DNA from: Enterobacter sp. JUb54
GTDB taxonomy: Bacteria > Pseudomonadota > Gammaproteobacteria > Enterobacterales > Enterobacteriaceae
Direction: 5' to 3'
Length of the DNA: 64,000 bases
Assembly (NCBI RefSeq): GCF_014298075.1
Contig: NZ_CP060418.1
Location: 1,860,001 to 1,924,000, forward strand
The notes under the pieces are model-generated. The model worked only from the letters and a program-made list of their open reading frames with translations. It was not told the DNA's origin and ran no database searches. Each line of letters begins with the position of its first letter. Within the stretch, counting starts at the first letter, position 1. A program made the position numbers and the translations under genes. This document shows, piece after piece, positions 33,118 through 42,585 of the stretch.

Positions 33118-34437
33118 CTATACCTCAAGCCCTGCTCTGTATTGTCCCCATTTCAACACCGAATTGACGCCAATCGACAAAAACGGCTCCGGCGGCGTTT
33201 TATTTGGCCCTGGTGATGACTTGAGAAACTGAATTAATTCATTGTTTTCGCCCGCAATCATATCCGCCAGCAGTTTGCCCGTGGCCGTGCCGCGCGTGAT
33301 CCCCAGGCCGTTACAGCACAGTGCACCGTAGACGTTGTGGGCCAGCTGGCCGAAGAAGCCTTCATGATTTTCTGACAGACAAATGGCCCCGCTCCAGGAA
33401 TATTCAAAATCGACCTGATTAAGCGTGGGGAAGCGCCGCTCAAAAGATTTACGGTGCCGGGCAATAAAGTTCTTCAGGTGATACTCCCGCGGGCGGCCAT
33501 CCGGGTGGAAGCTAAAGCTATTACGCATCAGAATGCGGTTATCCATCGTGCGGCGCACGGTGCTGCCAAACGGATGCGCCGGGATCACGCCCCACACCGG
33601 CTTGCCGCCCAGCAAGGATTGCTCGTCGGTCGTCAGCGGACGGGTCAGGCTGCCGTACAGGAAGGTGGGCAACAGCCGTCCGCGCAGGAAGCCAAAGTGC
33701 GATGCAAAAGCGTTATTCGCCAGGATCAGCTTATCTGCTGTGATGCAGCCGTTATCATGCACCAGCGTGATTTTATCGCCGTAATCAATGGAAGCGATCG
33801 GCGTATGTTCGTAAAGCGTCACGTTCGAAGGCAGACTGTTTGCCAACCCTTTTACCAGCGCAGACGGCTGGAGCAGAATGGTCCCCGGAATATAGAGCGC
33901 CTGTTTATAGTACGAGGTGCCGATATGTTCCGGGAGATCTCTGCCTGCAATCATCTGCGTTTCACGGCCAATCTTCTCCAGCCCACGGCGATAGGCCTCC
34001 AGAATCGCCACGCCCTGCTCGCCCACCGCCGCCTGGTATTTTCCGGACTCGGACATCTGACAGGCGATCCCCTGTTCCTTCACGATAGCGCGCAGGTAGT
34101 CCTGCCCCAGGGTGTTGAGCTTGAGTATCAGGTTGGCGGTTTTCACATCGCCGATATAGTCCTTCGCGCCAATGTCATGCGGCACGTCGATAGCAAAACC
34201 GGCGTTACGCCCGGAAGGACCAAACCCCACCTCCTGCGCTTCAATCAACACGATTTCATCATCAGGGAAGTTAAGCGCCATCTGACGCGCCGCAGCAAGC
34301 CCGGTTAACCCGGCACCAACGATTGCCCAACGCGCATGCTTTTGCCCCACATGGGCAGGACGCGGGGTGCGCGATGGACTGGTGTGATACCACCCTGGCA
34401 GGGCGTCATCGGCAGGAAGAGAGGTGATCTTTTGCAC
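33118..34437 (-). CDS. FAD-dependent amine/imino-acid oxidoreductase (DAO family, PuuB-like)
   Basis: 439 residues. The FAD dinucleotide motif WAIVGAGLTGLAAARQM lies near residues 35-51, and VGFGPSGRNAGFAIDV near 73-88 is the SGRN(G/A)G flavin motif of PuuB/glycine oxidase-like enzymes. The C-terminus ends with GLGITRGTATGKLLADMI, another FAD contact. No signal peptide. Such enzymes oxidise the C-N bond of amines or amino acids with release of H2O2 or electrons to quinone. It lies beside GntR, ALDH and DapA-like genes; a TGTATACA site lies about 100 bp upstream of the start. Confidence 0.82.
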   Translation of the reverse strand: MQKITSLPADDALPGWYHTSPSRTPRPAHVGQKHARWAIVGAGLTGLAAARQMALNFPDDEIVLIEAQEVGFGPSGRNAGFAIDVPHDIGAKDYIGDVKTANLILKLNTLGQDYLRAIVKEQGIACQMSESGKYQAAVGEQGVAILEAYRRGLEKIGRETQMIAGRDLPEHIGTSYYKQALYIPGTILLQPSALVKGLANSLPSNVTLYEHTPIASIDYGDKITLVHDNGCITADKLILANNAFASHFGFLRGRLLPTFLYGSLTRPLTTDEQSLLGGKPVWGVIPAHPFGSTVRRTMDNRILMRNSFSFHPDGRPREYHLKNFIARHRKSFERRFPTLNQVDFEYSWSGAICLSENHEGFFGQLAHNVYGALCCNGLGITRGTATGKLLADMIAGENNELIQFLKSSPGPNKTPPEPFLSIGVNSVLKWGQYRAGLEV

Positions 34438-34535
34438 GTTAATTACTCCGGTACGCTGTCATGTTTGCTTGTTCGCTTGAAATGCGAGGCCGGGATTATG
34501 TTAGCCAGGCTAAAAAAATGAATACGTGATGTATA

Positions 34536-34555
34536 TCTCATGTATACAACAAGTA
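34536..34555. promoter_or_regulatory. Candidate GntR operator before the FAD oxidoreductase
   Basis: The palindrome TGTATACA (34541-34548) in the context ATGTATACAAC fits the TTGTATACAA type of site used by GntR regulators with FCD domains. The same octamer occurs at 38130-38137 before the DapA-like gene. Confidence 0.5.
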
Positions 34556-34678
34556 TAAATTTAGTTAAATCAAGGTTAATTCAGACGTGCGAAAGCCCCC
34601 GCACGTGCGGCGATAAGGCTGTTTCTGGTACTGTTAAATCCTACAGGCGGATGCCTGCAGGCTGGTGTTTATGAGGGG

Positions 34679-35368
34679 TTACTCGGGAGACTGCACACGC
34701 TCATCGGCTTTCAATCCCTGAGGGGCAATAAACATCTCCATGTTTTCCCGCGACAGCTCCCAGTGTTCAAACACTAAATCCACCACGGCCTGCTCATCGC
34801 GCGCCTCCAGTGCGGCAATAAAAGCATCGTGATGATCGGCAGAAAGCTGCAGACGTCGCTCCATATCCTCATTCCGCGGCCGGAAAAAAGTATGACCTAT
34901 GCGGCAATGGTCAATCAGCAAACGCCCAAGGCTCGGCTGCAGATAGGGGTTGGCCGCCATCTCGCCCATAATTTCGTGAAAGCGGTTGTTCTCCAGCGCC
35001 AGCGCTTCTGCATCATGGCTGTGTACCGCTTTGCGAAAGCGCTTTTGCGTCTCTTTCAGCGCCTTTAACTGCGCCGGCTTGTAGTGTTGTACCGCAAGAC
35101 GTCCGGTGGCCGCGTAGATCATTGGCGCCACCAGGAAAAAGTTACGCAGCGTCGCATGGCTCATGGGGATAACGCGAACGCCGCGCTTTTCGACAATCTC
35201 AAGATAGCCTTCACCCGCCAGGCGCTGAAATACTTCGCGCACCGGCGTGCGTGACAGGCCGTATTGCGCGGTCAGGCTGGCTTCATCCAGCAGCTCATCC
35301 GGATCGAGTTCCATCGTTAAGATGTGCCGCTTGAGATCCTCATACAGCGCTGCCTTCCCCGTTCCCAT
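34679..35368 (-). CDS. GntR family regulator with FCD domain
   Basis: 229 residues. The winged helix lies at about residues 5-72 (SLTAQYGLSRTPVREVFQRL) and the all-helical FCD domain after residue 80, with conserved metal-binding His in NRFHEIMGEM near 128 and in DHHDAFIAAL near 178. FCD regulators sense small organic acids. It sits between the FAD oxidoreductase and aldehyde dehydrogenase genes, all on the same strand, and TGTATACA sites precede both ends of the set. Confidence 0.88.
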   Translation of the reverse strand: MGTGKAALYEDLKRHILTMELDPDELLDEASLTAQYGLSRTPVREVFQRLAGEGYLEIVEKRGVRVIPMSHATLRNFFLVAPMIYAATGRLAVQHYKPAQLKALKETQKRFRKAVHSHDAEALALENNRFHEIMGEMAANPYLQPSLGRLLIDHCRIGHTFFRPRNEDMERRLQLSADHHDAFIAALEARDEQAVVDLVFEHWELSRENMEMFIAPQGLKADERVQSPE

Positions 35369-35604
35369 TACCGCCTCCTGAATATCAACCTGTTATGCTG
35401 CTTAACCTACAGATAAAGGGGCGTTACAGCAAAAATTATCCACCGCCGGGATCACGTTCTGCCCATTTCACTGCTGACACGCGGGTGAAAAAGGCGGTGT
35501 TCTGCCGGTGAGAGAAGATGCGTCCCTGCGTTCTCTTAAGGCTCGCCGCCACCAGAAGACAGAATCAGAAAGGCATTCTCGCTTCCAGGCCGTTGGATCC
35601 GGCT

Positions 35605-37104
35605 TCAGGCGTCGTGTTCTGCAACATCAATCCAGATGGTCTTCAGTTCGGTGTACTGATCGAGGGCAAACACCGATTTATCACGCCCACCAAAGCCGGA
35701 CTGCTTATAGCCGCCAAAAGGCGTGGTGGCATCCCCTTCCCCAAAGCAGTTCACGGTCACAGTTCCGGCGCGAATCGCGCGGGATACGCGGATCGCGCGA
35801 TTAAGCTTGCTGGTATAGACCGACGCTGCCAGGCCATACGGCGTGTCATTCGCCAGCACAATGGCTTCGGCTTCGGTTTTAAAGGTGGTCACGCACAGCA
35901 CCGGTCCAAAAATCTCCTCCCTGAACAGCGCGCTTTCAGGGGTGACGCCGTCGATTACCGTCGGCTGCACGTAAGCGCCCTGCTCCGTGTCACCGCCATG
36001 CAGTACGCGCAAGCCTTCCTGACGCGCCGTGTCGAGGTAGCTGCTCACCTTGCTGAAGTGTTCCGGGGAAACCATCGTGCCAAGCCGGTTGTGCGGATCG
36101 AGCGGGTTGCCCATCGTCCAGCCGCCTATCTGCTTCGCCATCTCCGCCAGCAGCGCTTCTTTTACCTCTTCCTGTACCAGCAGACGCGAGGTGGCAGAAC
36201 AGTTCTCGCCCATGTTCCAGAATGCGCCGTTAAGTACGTGTCCGGCTACCGCAGCAATATCATCGGCATCATTAAAGACCAGCGCCGGGTTTTTGCCGCC
36301 GCACTCCAGCACCACCTTTTTAAGATTGGACTCCGCCGCATAATGCAGAAAACGGCGTCCGGTTGCCGTGGAGCCGGTGAAGCTCACCATATCGATATCG
36401 GCATGCAAACCTATCGGCTCGCCCACCGCTTGCCCGGTACCGGTGACAATATTCAGCACGCCCGCCGGTACGCCTGCCGCAAACGCCAGCTCCGCCACCC
36501 GCAACGAGGTCAGAGAGGTCTGCTCAGCCGGTTTCACCACCACCGAACAGCCTGCCGCCAGCGCCGGACCAATTTTCCAGGCGAGCATCAACAGCGGGAA
36601 GTTCCAGGGCAGGACGCAGCCCACCACGCCAATTGGCTCACGCACCACCAGCGCCATGGCGTTACCGGCCGGCGCCGTGTGATCGTAAAGCTTGTCGATC
36701 GCTTCCGCATGCCACTTCAGCACATGGATAGTCTCCGGCACGTCCACGGCCAGACACTCGCTAACCGGTTTGCCGCTGTCGAGGCTTTCCAGCACCGCCA
36801 GCGACTCAAGCTCCTGTTCCATCAGCGCCGCCAGCTTAAGCAGCACGGACTTACGCTCGCCCGGCGCCAGCTTGCTCCAGCTACCGGCCTCAAAGGCCGT
36901 TCTTGCGGCGCTTACCGCCGCGTTAACGTCGTCAATATCACAGGCTGCGATATTGACGATGGCCTCACCGGTCGCCGGATTGTACGTCGTCAGCGTGTTA
37001 CCGGAACGCGCGGCGGCAAAACGGCCGTTGATAAACGCCTTGTCAGGAAGCGGGAGATCGTGCGCAAGGCGCGTGACGTCATTAAGCGTCTGAAGCTGTT
37101 TCAT
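35605..37104 (-). CDS. Aldehyde dehydrogenase, PuuC-like
   Basis: 499 residues, full length. Landmarks are PWNFPLLMLAWKIGPALAAG near 167-186, the NAD motif FTGSTATGRR near 240, the general base Glu in LECGGKNPA near 267 and the catalytic Cys in NMGENCSATSRL near 301. The C-terminal GGYKQSGFGGRDKSV is shared with PuuC. It oxidises an aldehyde to an acid with NAD(P). It begins nine bases after the DapA-like gene, so the two are one operon. In the proposed route it would oxidise a semialdehyde made by the lyase or oxidase. Confidence 0.9.
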   Translation of the reverse strand: MKQLQTLNDVTRLAHDLPLPDKAFINGRFAAARSGNTLTTYNPATGEAIVNIAACDIDDVNAAVSAARTAFEAGSWSKLAPGERKSVLLKLAALMEQELESLAVLESLDSGKPVSECLAVDVPETIHVLKWHAEAIDKLYDHTAPAGNAMALVVREPIGVVGCVLPWNFPLLMLAWKIGPALAAGCSVVVKPAEQTSLTSLRVAELAFAAGVPAGVLNIVTGTGQAVGEPIGLHADIDMVSFTGSTATGRRFLHYAAESNLKKVVLECGGKNPALVFNDADDIAAVAGHVLNGAFWNMGENCSATSRLLVQEEVKEALLAEMAKQIGGWTMGNPLDPHNRLGTMVSPEHFSKVSSYLDTARQEGLRVLHGGDTEQGAYVQPTVIDGVTPESALFREEIFGPVLCVTTFKTEAEAIVLANDTPYGLAASVYTSKLNRAIRVSRAIRAGTVTVNCFGEGDATTPFGGYKQSGFGGRDKSVFALDQYTELKTIWIDVAEHDA

Positions 37105-37113
37105 TCTGCCCCC

Positions 37114-38016
37114 TTACACCACCGTGACCGCAGCCACGTTCCGTTTCACATCGGCAATCACCGCTTTCAGCTGCGCTTTCTCGTCTTCATCGAGGTTTTG
37201 CAGCGGGGCGCGGACCTGACCGGAAGTCAGACCGTTCAGCTCGCAGCCGTAACGGATGGACTGCACAAACTTGCCACCGTCGAGGAAGTTCATCAGCGGC
37301 ATCATGGCGGCCATGATCTTGCGCCCTTTTTCGAAGTCTTTTTCCACCACGCAGGCTTCATACAGCGCCACGTGTTCACGTGGAATAAAGTTGGAGCCGG
37401 CACACACCCAGCTGCGCGCGCCCCATGCAAAGAACTCCAGCGCCTGGTCGTCCCAGCCGCAGGAGAGCGCAATGTTCGGGAATTTGCAGGCCAGCAGGTG
37501 CAGGTTATTGAAATCCCCCGAGCTCTCTTTGATGGCCACGATGTTGGACGAGCGGCTCACTTCGCGGAAGTAGGTCTCCCCCATGGTGATGCCCATGCGG
37601 CCCGGGTAGTTGTACAGCATGATCGGCAGCTGCGCGGCTTTATCGACCGTCAACGCATGATGGGCGTTTTCCAGTTCGGTCGGCAACGCGTAGGGCGGAG
37701 AGGTAACCAGGATCGCGTCGGCTTTAATTTCCCGGGCATGCTTTGCGTAATCCACCGCGTCCTCGGTGCGGATGGCGCCGGTGCCGACAATCAGCGGCAG
37801 ACGGTTGCCAATGACCTGACGTGCGTGCTCGGCCAGCGCCTTACGCTCTTCCGGACTCTGGGCGTAGTATTCACCAGTCGAACCTCCAATGATGATGCCG
37901 TGTACGCGGCCTTCAATCAGCGACTCCAGTACCTCGGAAAAACGAGTGAAATCAATGCTGCCATCGGCTGCGTAAGGGGTAATTGCCGGGGTGTAGATAC
38001 CTTCAAATGTCAACAC
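37114..38016 (-). CDS. Dihydrodipicolinate synthase (DapA)/N-acetylneuraminate lyase family protein
   Basis: 300 residues. The class I aldolase fold is recognised from GIIIGGSTGEYYAQSPEER near residues 39-57, the Tyr of MLYNYPGRMGI near 133-143 and the Schiff-base Lys in IVAIKESSGDF near 164. The GTTGE motif of DapA is GSTGE here. It could be a pyruvate-dependent aldolase or a deaminase/dehydratase such as the one in hydroxyproline breakdown. The operon with ALDH and nearby FAD oxidoreductase supports a catabolic role rather than lysine synthesis. Confidence 0.87.
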   Translation of the reverse strand: MLTFEGIYTPAITPYAADGSIDFTRFSEVLESLIEGRVHGIIIGGSTGEYYAQSPEERKALAEHARQVIGNRLPLIVGTGAIRTEDAVDYAKHAREIKADAILVTSPPYALPTELENAHHALTVDKAAQLPIMLYNYPGRMGITMGETYFREVSRSSNIVAIKESSGDFNNLHLLACKFPNIALSCGWDDQALEFFAWGARSWVCAGSNFIPREHVALYEACVVEKDFEKGRKIMAAMMPLMNFLDGGKFVQSIRYGCELNGLTSGQVRAPLQNLDEDEKAQLKAVIADVKRNVAAVTVV

Positions 38017-38124
38017 GATAACCTCCAGGGGGAATTCACGACCATGACAGTCTGTTCAGCAGCCCACCAGGCTGCGTTTGTTAAAAATTTGCACGTGGTT
38101 GTGAAAGAGGTCAATGGTTGAATA

Positions 38125-38144
38125 TTTTTTGTATACACAGAAAA
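38125..38144. promoter_or_regulatory. Candidate GntR operator before the DapA-like/ALDH operon
   Basis: TGTATACA at 38130-38137 (context TTTGTATACACAG) matches the site at 34541. The divergent gap 38017-38410 is otherwise AT-rich, with no gene I can support. Confidence 0.5.
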
Positions 38145-38410
38145 TACAACGTAAATACCAAATAGTAGGATATTTATACGAGAGATGTAATTTTAATCAT
38201 TTATTATCAATTACTTATAAATACATTTTCGTCGTAGTTATTTTCTACATGATTTCAGATAGCGATCACATTCCGGTGTAATTACCCATCAGAACGTATT
38301 TACAGCGTTCATCTGGAGGCATAGTTTTAAGGCAGGATTTAACTAGCCATTAACAGAACGCCACGTCAGACGACTCAGTTGTGAACTTAATGTAAACAGA
38401 GGTACAGGGT

Positions 38411-39328
38411 ATGCCCCAGAAGAAAGCGACGCTCATCGGACTCATAGCAATCCTCCTGTGGAGCGCGATTGTTGGGCTGATTAAAAGCGTGAGTGAGGGT
38501 TTTGGCCCGGTGGGAGGCGCGGCGTTGATCTACACCTGTAGCGCCATTCTGCTGCTGTTCACCATTGGCTTTCCGAAACTGCGGAAGTTTCCGCCACTCT
38601 ACCTGATCGTCGGCAGCATCCTGTTTGTGTGCTACGAGCTCTGTCTGTCGCTCTCGCTGGGCTTCACCCACTCGGGCCGCCAGGCCATCGAGGTCGGAAT
38701 GGTGAACTATCTCTGGCCGAGCATGACCATTTTACTGGCGGTTATCGTCAACCGCCAAAAGACCAGCCCGCTTATTATTCTGGGGGTTATTTTAGCTGTT
38801 GCCGGAATATGCCTGGTATTGGGCGGCGATAAAGGCTTCGCGTTCAGTGAGATGACCAGCAACATTATGGAAAACCCGCTCAGTTACGGTCTGGCCTTTA
38901 GCGGCGCGATTATTTGGGCAATATATTGTGTGGTAACCAAAATTATCGCCAACGGCAATAACGGCATTACCCTGTTCTTTATTTTAACCGCCCTGACATT
39001 ATGGCTGAAATATCTGTTAGCACCGCAACCGGAGTTTGTGCTTTCCTGGCACGCGGGGATTAGCCTGGTGCTGGCCGCCATCGCGATGGGCTTTGGTTAC
39101 GCGGCCTGGAACGTCGGGATTTTACACGGCAATGTGACCGTGCTGGCTGCTGCTTCGTACTTCATCCCGATCATCTCGGCGGTACTGGCCGCCTTTATGC
39201 TGAATTCACAGCTGACCCTCGCCTTCTGGCAGGGCACCGCCATGGTGAGCCTGGGCTCGTTAATCTGCTGGCGGTCTACCCGCAGCGTGGCGCCAAAAAA
39301 TGAATCTGTAGTAACTGAAAGTAAGTAA
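38411..39328 (+). CDS. yddG: DMT (EamA) family transporter, YddG-like aromatic amino acid exporter
   Basis: 305 residues with ten hydrophobic segments. The opening KKATLIGLIAILLWSAIVG and the blocks QAIEVGMVNYLWPSMTIL and YAAWNVGILHGNVT are near copies of E. coli YddG (QKATLIGLIAIVLWSTMVG and so on). YddG exports aromatic amino acids and paraquat across the inner membrane. It is divergent from the DapA-like/ALDH operon, separated by 394 bp of AT-rich DNA. The genome may carry another yddG, so this could be a paralog; family membership is sure. Confidence 0.82.
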   Translation: MPQKKATLIGLIAILLWSAIVGLIKSVSEGFGPVGGAALIYTCSAILLLFTIGFPKLRKFPPLYLIVGSILFVCYELCLSLSLGFTHSGRQAIEVGMVNYLWPSMTILLAVIVNRQKTSPLIILGVILAVAGICLVLGGDKGFAFSEMTSNIMENPLSYGLAFSGAIIWAIYCVVTKIIANGNNGITLFFILTALTLWLKYLLAPQPEFVLSWHAGISLVLAAIAMGFGYAAWNVGILHGNVTVLAAASYFIPIISAVLAAFMLNSQLTLAFWQGTAMVSLGSLICWRSTRSVAPKNESVVTESK

Positions 39329-39593
39329 GCACCCGATAATAAAAAACATCTTATCCGACTATCCTGCACCGGAGGAGTATTTGCCATGAATTACCACAAA
39401 TGACTATTTATTGATTTATCCAGATCGCTATCTCTGCGCTGGATAACATTTTAACTTTTTTACCTGACCTACATTTATTCTGCGATCGTTTGAATAACGG
39501 CACCGGTTTCGCGTGTCTGTAATACGTCGCCATCGTAAATAAGGCGTGTTACCACAGTTAATTCAACGTCATCGGAGAAAGACCGGAGTAACC

Positions 39594-40979
39594 ATGTCAA
39601 ATACTATTTCTGTAGAAGACGTTCCACTTAACCGCTTCCATCGGCTGCTGACCGTGCGTTCAGGCGGGGGATCCTTTGTTGATGGCTATGTGCTGAGCAT
39701 CATCGGCATTGCCATGATGAAAGTCTCCCCTGCCCTGGGCCTCAGCGCTTTCTGGGAAGGTCTGATTGCCGCTTCGGCGTTGATCGGCATCTTCTTTGGC
39801 GGCTTTATTGGCGGCGCTCTGACTGACCGTCTTGGACGTCGCGTTCTCTATTTCGTTGGCCCGACGCTGTTCGTCGTCTGCTCCGTGGCACAATACTGGG
39901 TACAAAGTGGCGAAATGCTGTTTGCGCTGCGCTTTATGAACGGGGTTGCCGTGGGGATTGAATACCCGGTCGCCACCGCCTTCCTGGTGGAGTTTCTGCC
40001 GAAGAAAAATCGCGGGCCGTGCCTCGCTACGCTGACCATCTTATGGTTCGCAGGTGCAGCCGCAGCTTATCTGATCGGTGAAGCGCTGCTGAATTTTGGC
40101 GGCCCTGATGCCTGGCGCCTGACCCTGGCCAGCACTGCCATCATTGGCGCCCTGCTGTTCATTGTGCGCATGGGCACCCCGGAGTCCCCGCGCTGGCTGA
40201 TAAGCAAAGGCCGACACGCCGAGGCCGAAGCGGTTATTCGCCGCGTTTATGGCCCTGAGTTTGGCCTGGACAACTTACCCGCGCAGGCTGAAAGCAAGAA
40301 TCTCTCTTTCGCCAACCTGCTCCACTCCGGCTACGGCAAGCGTATGGCGTTCGTCACGATCTTCTGGACCTGCTCCGTCATTCCGGTATTTGCCGTCTAC
40401 GCCTTTGCACCGAAGGTGCTGGATGCGCTGCACCTGACCGGCGGCTGGGCCTCCTACGGGTCGGTGGCCATCACCCTGCTGTTCGTGGTGGGCTGCATCA
40501 TTGCCACCCGCCTGGTGAATACCCTCGGGCGTCGTAAACTCTTGCTGCATAGCTTCCTGTGGTCGGGGCTGGCGCTGCTGCTGTTAGGTTTGCTGCGCGA
40601 TGGGCCGTCTGCGGCGATCCTGTTGATGTTCGGGCTGTACGCGCTGTTTATTGGCGGCGCACAGGTGTTGCAGCTGGTCTATCCAAACGAAATTTTCCCC
40701 ACGGAGATACGCGCCGGCGCGGTGGGCGTCGGCACATCGCTGTCGCGAATTGGGGCGGCGGTCGGTACCTGGCTGGTGCCGGTTTCTCTGCAGAGCATTG
40801 GCATCGGCCCGACGATGTATATCGCGGCGGCAATCACCTTCTTTGGCCTGGTGGTGTCGTGGTTCCTGGCGCCGGAGACCAACGCCCGCAGCCTGGAAGA
40901 TGCTTCCTCTCTGGACGACGATCGTCCGCGTGAAAAGATGACCATGCAGGCATCGATGCCAAAACGGCAGAGTCTCTGA
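39594..40979 (+). CDS. MFS transporter, sugar-porter/AAHS-like
   Basis: 461 residues from the ATG at 39594, which follows CGGAGT; the frame opens 16 codons earlier. About 12 membrane segments. GGALTDRLGRRVLYF near residues 66-80 is the A-type motif of MFS importers; TPESPRWLISKGRHAEAE near 198 is the PESPR motif of sugar porters, and EIFPTEIRAGAVGVG near 367 is the late motif. It is expected to import an organic acid or sugar-like compound with protons. It lies close to the catabolic cluster and may be its uptake system. A terminator follows. Confidence 0.85.
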   Translation: MSNTISVEDVPLNRFHRLLTVRSGGGSFVDGYVLSIIGIAMMKVSPALGLSAFWEGLIAASALIGIFFGGFIGGALTDRLGRRVLYFVGPTLFVVCSVAQYWVQSGEMLFALRFMNGVAVGIEYPVATAFLVEFLPKKNRGPCLATLTILWFAGAAAAYLIGEALLNFGGPDAWRLTLASTAIIGALLFIVRMGTPESPRWLISKGRHAEAEAVIRRVYGPEFGLDNLPAQAESKNLSFANLLHSGYGKRMAFVTIFWTCSVIPVFAVYAFAPKVLDALHLTGGWASYGSVAITLLFVVGCIIATRLVNTLGRRKLLLHSFLWSGLALLLLGLLRDGPSAAILLMFGLYALFIGGAQVLQLVYPNEIFPTEIRAGAVGVGTSLSRIGAAVGTWLVPVSLQSIGIGPTMYIAAAITFFGLVVSWFLAPETNARSLEDASSLDDDRPREKMTMQASMPKRQSL

Positions 40980-40984
40980 GACGC

Positions 40985-41010
40985 AAAGGGCTGCACGATG
41001 CAGCCCTTTT
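40985..41010. terminator. Terminator between convergent MFS and GlxA-like genes
   Basis: AAAGGGCTGC (40985-40994) pairs with GCAGCCCTTT (41000-41009) across ACGAT and is followed by TTCT. A run of A before the stem lets it work on the minus strand as well. Confidence 0.85.
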
Positions 41011-42024
41011 CTATTTCTTCACCAGTTTTTCAACTTCCCTGCGCCGCTTGCGGAATGCGCTCGGCGTTTCGCCATACTGTTTACGGAACCATGAAATCAG
41101 ATGTGAAGCATCCGAAAATCCGGTAGCGGTCGCGATGGCATTGATGCTGTTACTCGAATCCGCCATCAGCTTACGCGCCTGTTCGAGGCGCATGCTGCGC
41201 CAGTACACCGCCGCCGAATGGCCGGTACAGCGGGTAAACATCAGGTTTAGCTGGCGGAAGGTGATACCCGCGAAATCCGCGACCTCTCCCAGCGGGATCG
41301 GCGAATCAAGGTGATGCTGCATAAACCCAATCACCTTGCCGATCAGCTCGTTTTCATAGACGTCCGGCGCGTTGAGCGGGGCGTTGTGCCGGGTCCTGGC
41401 GGTCGACTGCGTGGCGTTATCGACCAGCAGATATTTAAGCACCTTTTGGGAGCGCACCACCCCGCAGTGCTGACGGATGAGATCCGCCGCGAGGTCAATG
41501 GCCGTGCCGCCGGGACACGAGATAATCCCGCCGTCTTTAATGTAAGTCTTGTCGATCACCGGAATAGCTTTTGGAAAGCGCATCCGGAATTCATCGCGGG
41601 TCGTGAAGTGGATTGCGCAGCGACGCCCGTCCAGCAGGCCCGCGTTGCCCGCCACAAACGCCCCGCTGCACAGGGTGATGATAGGTATGTTTCGCGCATG
41701 CAGTTCGCGCAGCGCCTGCAATAACCATTCTGGCGAATGACGCGTCTCTTCGAGCAACCCACCCGCCACCACGAAGTAGTCCCACGCTTTTGTGAAATCC
41801 AGCTTTGCCGTCGGCGAGACAGGCAGCCCGCAGCTGGCCGTTACCGGCCCGTCGTCGCAGGTCATCCACTCCCAGCGACAAAAAATCTGTCGGCTGGAGA
41901 AGGATTCATCCGCCGCAAAACGCAAAGACTCCACCAGCCCGGCAACGGATGCCAGGGTAAACTGACGCATCAGCAAAAAGCCGATGGTCAAATCTGGTTT
42001 CGGCTCAACGTGGGTCAAAGGCAT
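41011..42024 (-). CDS. GlxA family AraC-type regulator (DJ-1/PfpI domain plus HTH)
   Basis: 337 residues. The first 190 form a DJ-1/PfpI-like domain with ITLCSGAFVAGNAGLLDGR near residues 112-130 (Cys at the nucleophile elbow). Two AraC helix-turn-helix motifs occupy about 230-325 (SINAIATATGFSDASHLISW). The start overlaps the end of the MarR gene by ten bases, so the two are co-translated. The pair is divergent from the hydroxyarylate decarboxylase genes. Related regulators (GlxA, ArgR-type) sense nitrogenous compounds; its ligand is unknown. Confidence 0.87.
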   Translation of the reverse strand: MPLTHVEPKPDLTIGFLLMRQFTLASVAGLVESLRFAADESFSSRQIFCRWEWMTCDDGPVTASCGLPVSPTAKLDFTKAWDYFVVAGGLLEETRHSPEWLLQALRELHARNIPIITLCSGAFVAGNAGLLDGRRCAIHFTTRDEFRMRFPKAIPVIDKTYIKDGGIISCPGGTAIDLAADLIRQHCGVVRSQKVLKYLLVDNATQSTARTRHNAPLNAPDVYENELIGKVIGFMQHHLDSPIPLGEVADFAGITFRQLNLMFTRCTGHSAAVYWRSMRLEQARKLMADSSNSINAIATATGFSDASHLISWFRKQYGETPSAFRKRRREVEKLVKK

Positions 42025-42488
42025 TCATCATGCTCCTTCAGTCCACCCAGCTTGCTCAGCAGGCGTTTCAGATCGCTGATATCCTGCGCATCCAGCCCTG
42101 CCGTAATCATCTTTTCCGCGCTTTTTGCCTGCTCAATCATCTGGGCGAGCATCGCTTCGCCGCTCGCGGTCATCCTCACCAGCTTGCGGCGGCGGTTTTG
42201 CGGATCGATCTGGACATCCAGCAACCCGCTTTTGGTCATACGGTCGATCACATAGGTGCCGGTCGCTTTATCAAACCCTGCCCGGTTACCCAGCGTTTGC
42301 TGATCGCAGGTGGTCTCTTCGGCTAATACCACCAGTATGGCGTACTGCACCGCCGATAACCCGGTATCGACGCACTGTGTCCAGCACATCGATGAGTGCT
42401 GCCCTGCCCGACGCATCAAATGCATTAGCGAACTGTCTCCGTGTGGCCAGAGCGGCGCGGCAACAATGAGATCGTGATTTTCTGACAT
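42015..42488 (-). CDS. MarR family transcriptional regulator
   Basis: 157 residues. The winged helix is at about residues 55-120 (TCDQQTLGNRAGFDKATGTY and then NRRRKLVRMTASGE, the wing). MarR proteins commonly sense phenolic acids. It is divergent from the UbiX-like decarboxylase gene by 97 bp and overlaps the GlxA-like gene downstream. The inverted repeat at 42523-42547 is a natural operator. I infer that it derepresses the decarboxylase when hydroxyaromatic acids appear. Confidence 0.88.
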   Translation of the reverse strand: MSENHDLIVAAPLWPHGDSSLMHLMRRAGQHSSMCWTQCVDTGLSAVQYAILVVLAEETTCDQQTLGNRAGFDKATGTYVIDRMTKSGLLDVQIDPQNRRRKLVRMTASGEAMLAQMIEQAKSAEKMITAGLDAQDISDLKRLLSKLGGLKEHDECL

Positions 42489-42517
42489 CGGCTGTATTGA
42501 CTCCTGAAAACGATAAA

Positions 42518-42557
42518 ACTATAGTTCGAGCACAAACAGTTTGAACTAAAACTATAA
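42518..42557. promoter_or_regulatory. Inverted repeat, probable MarR operator
   Basis: AGTTCGAG (42523-42530) and TTTGAACT (42540-42547) are inverted repeats with 6 of 8 pairs, flanked by ACTAT on both sides. The site lies midway between MarR and the decarboxylase gene. Confidence 0.5.
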
Positions 42558-42585
42558 CTCAAAGGTTCGATTAAAAGGAACCCTC

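Noticed and set aside
35518..38121. Very long plus-strand frame (867 codons)
   Set aside because: It is antisense to the full ALDH and DapA-like genes, which have all family motifs. GC-rich third positions leave the opposite strand open. Its translation is Arg/His/Gln rich without a family.
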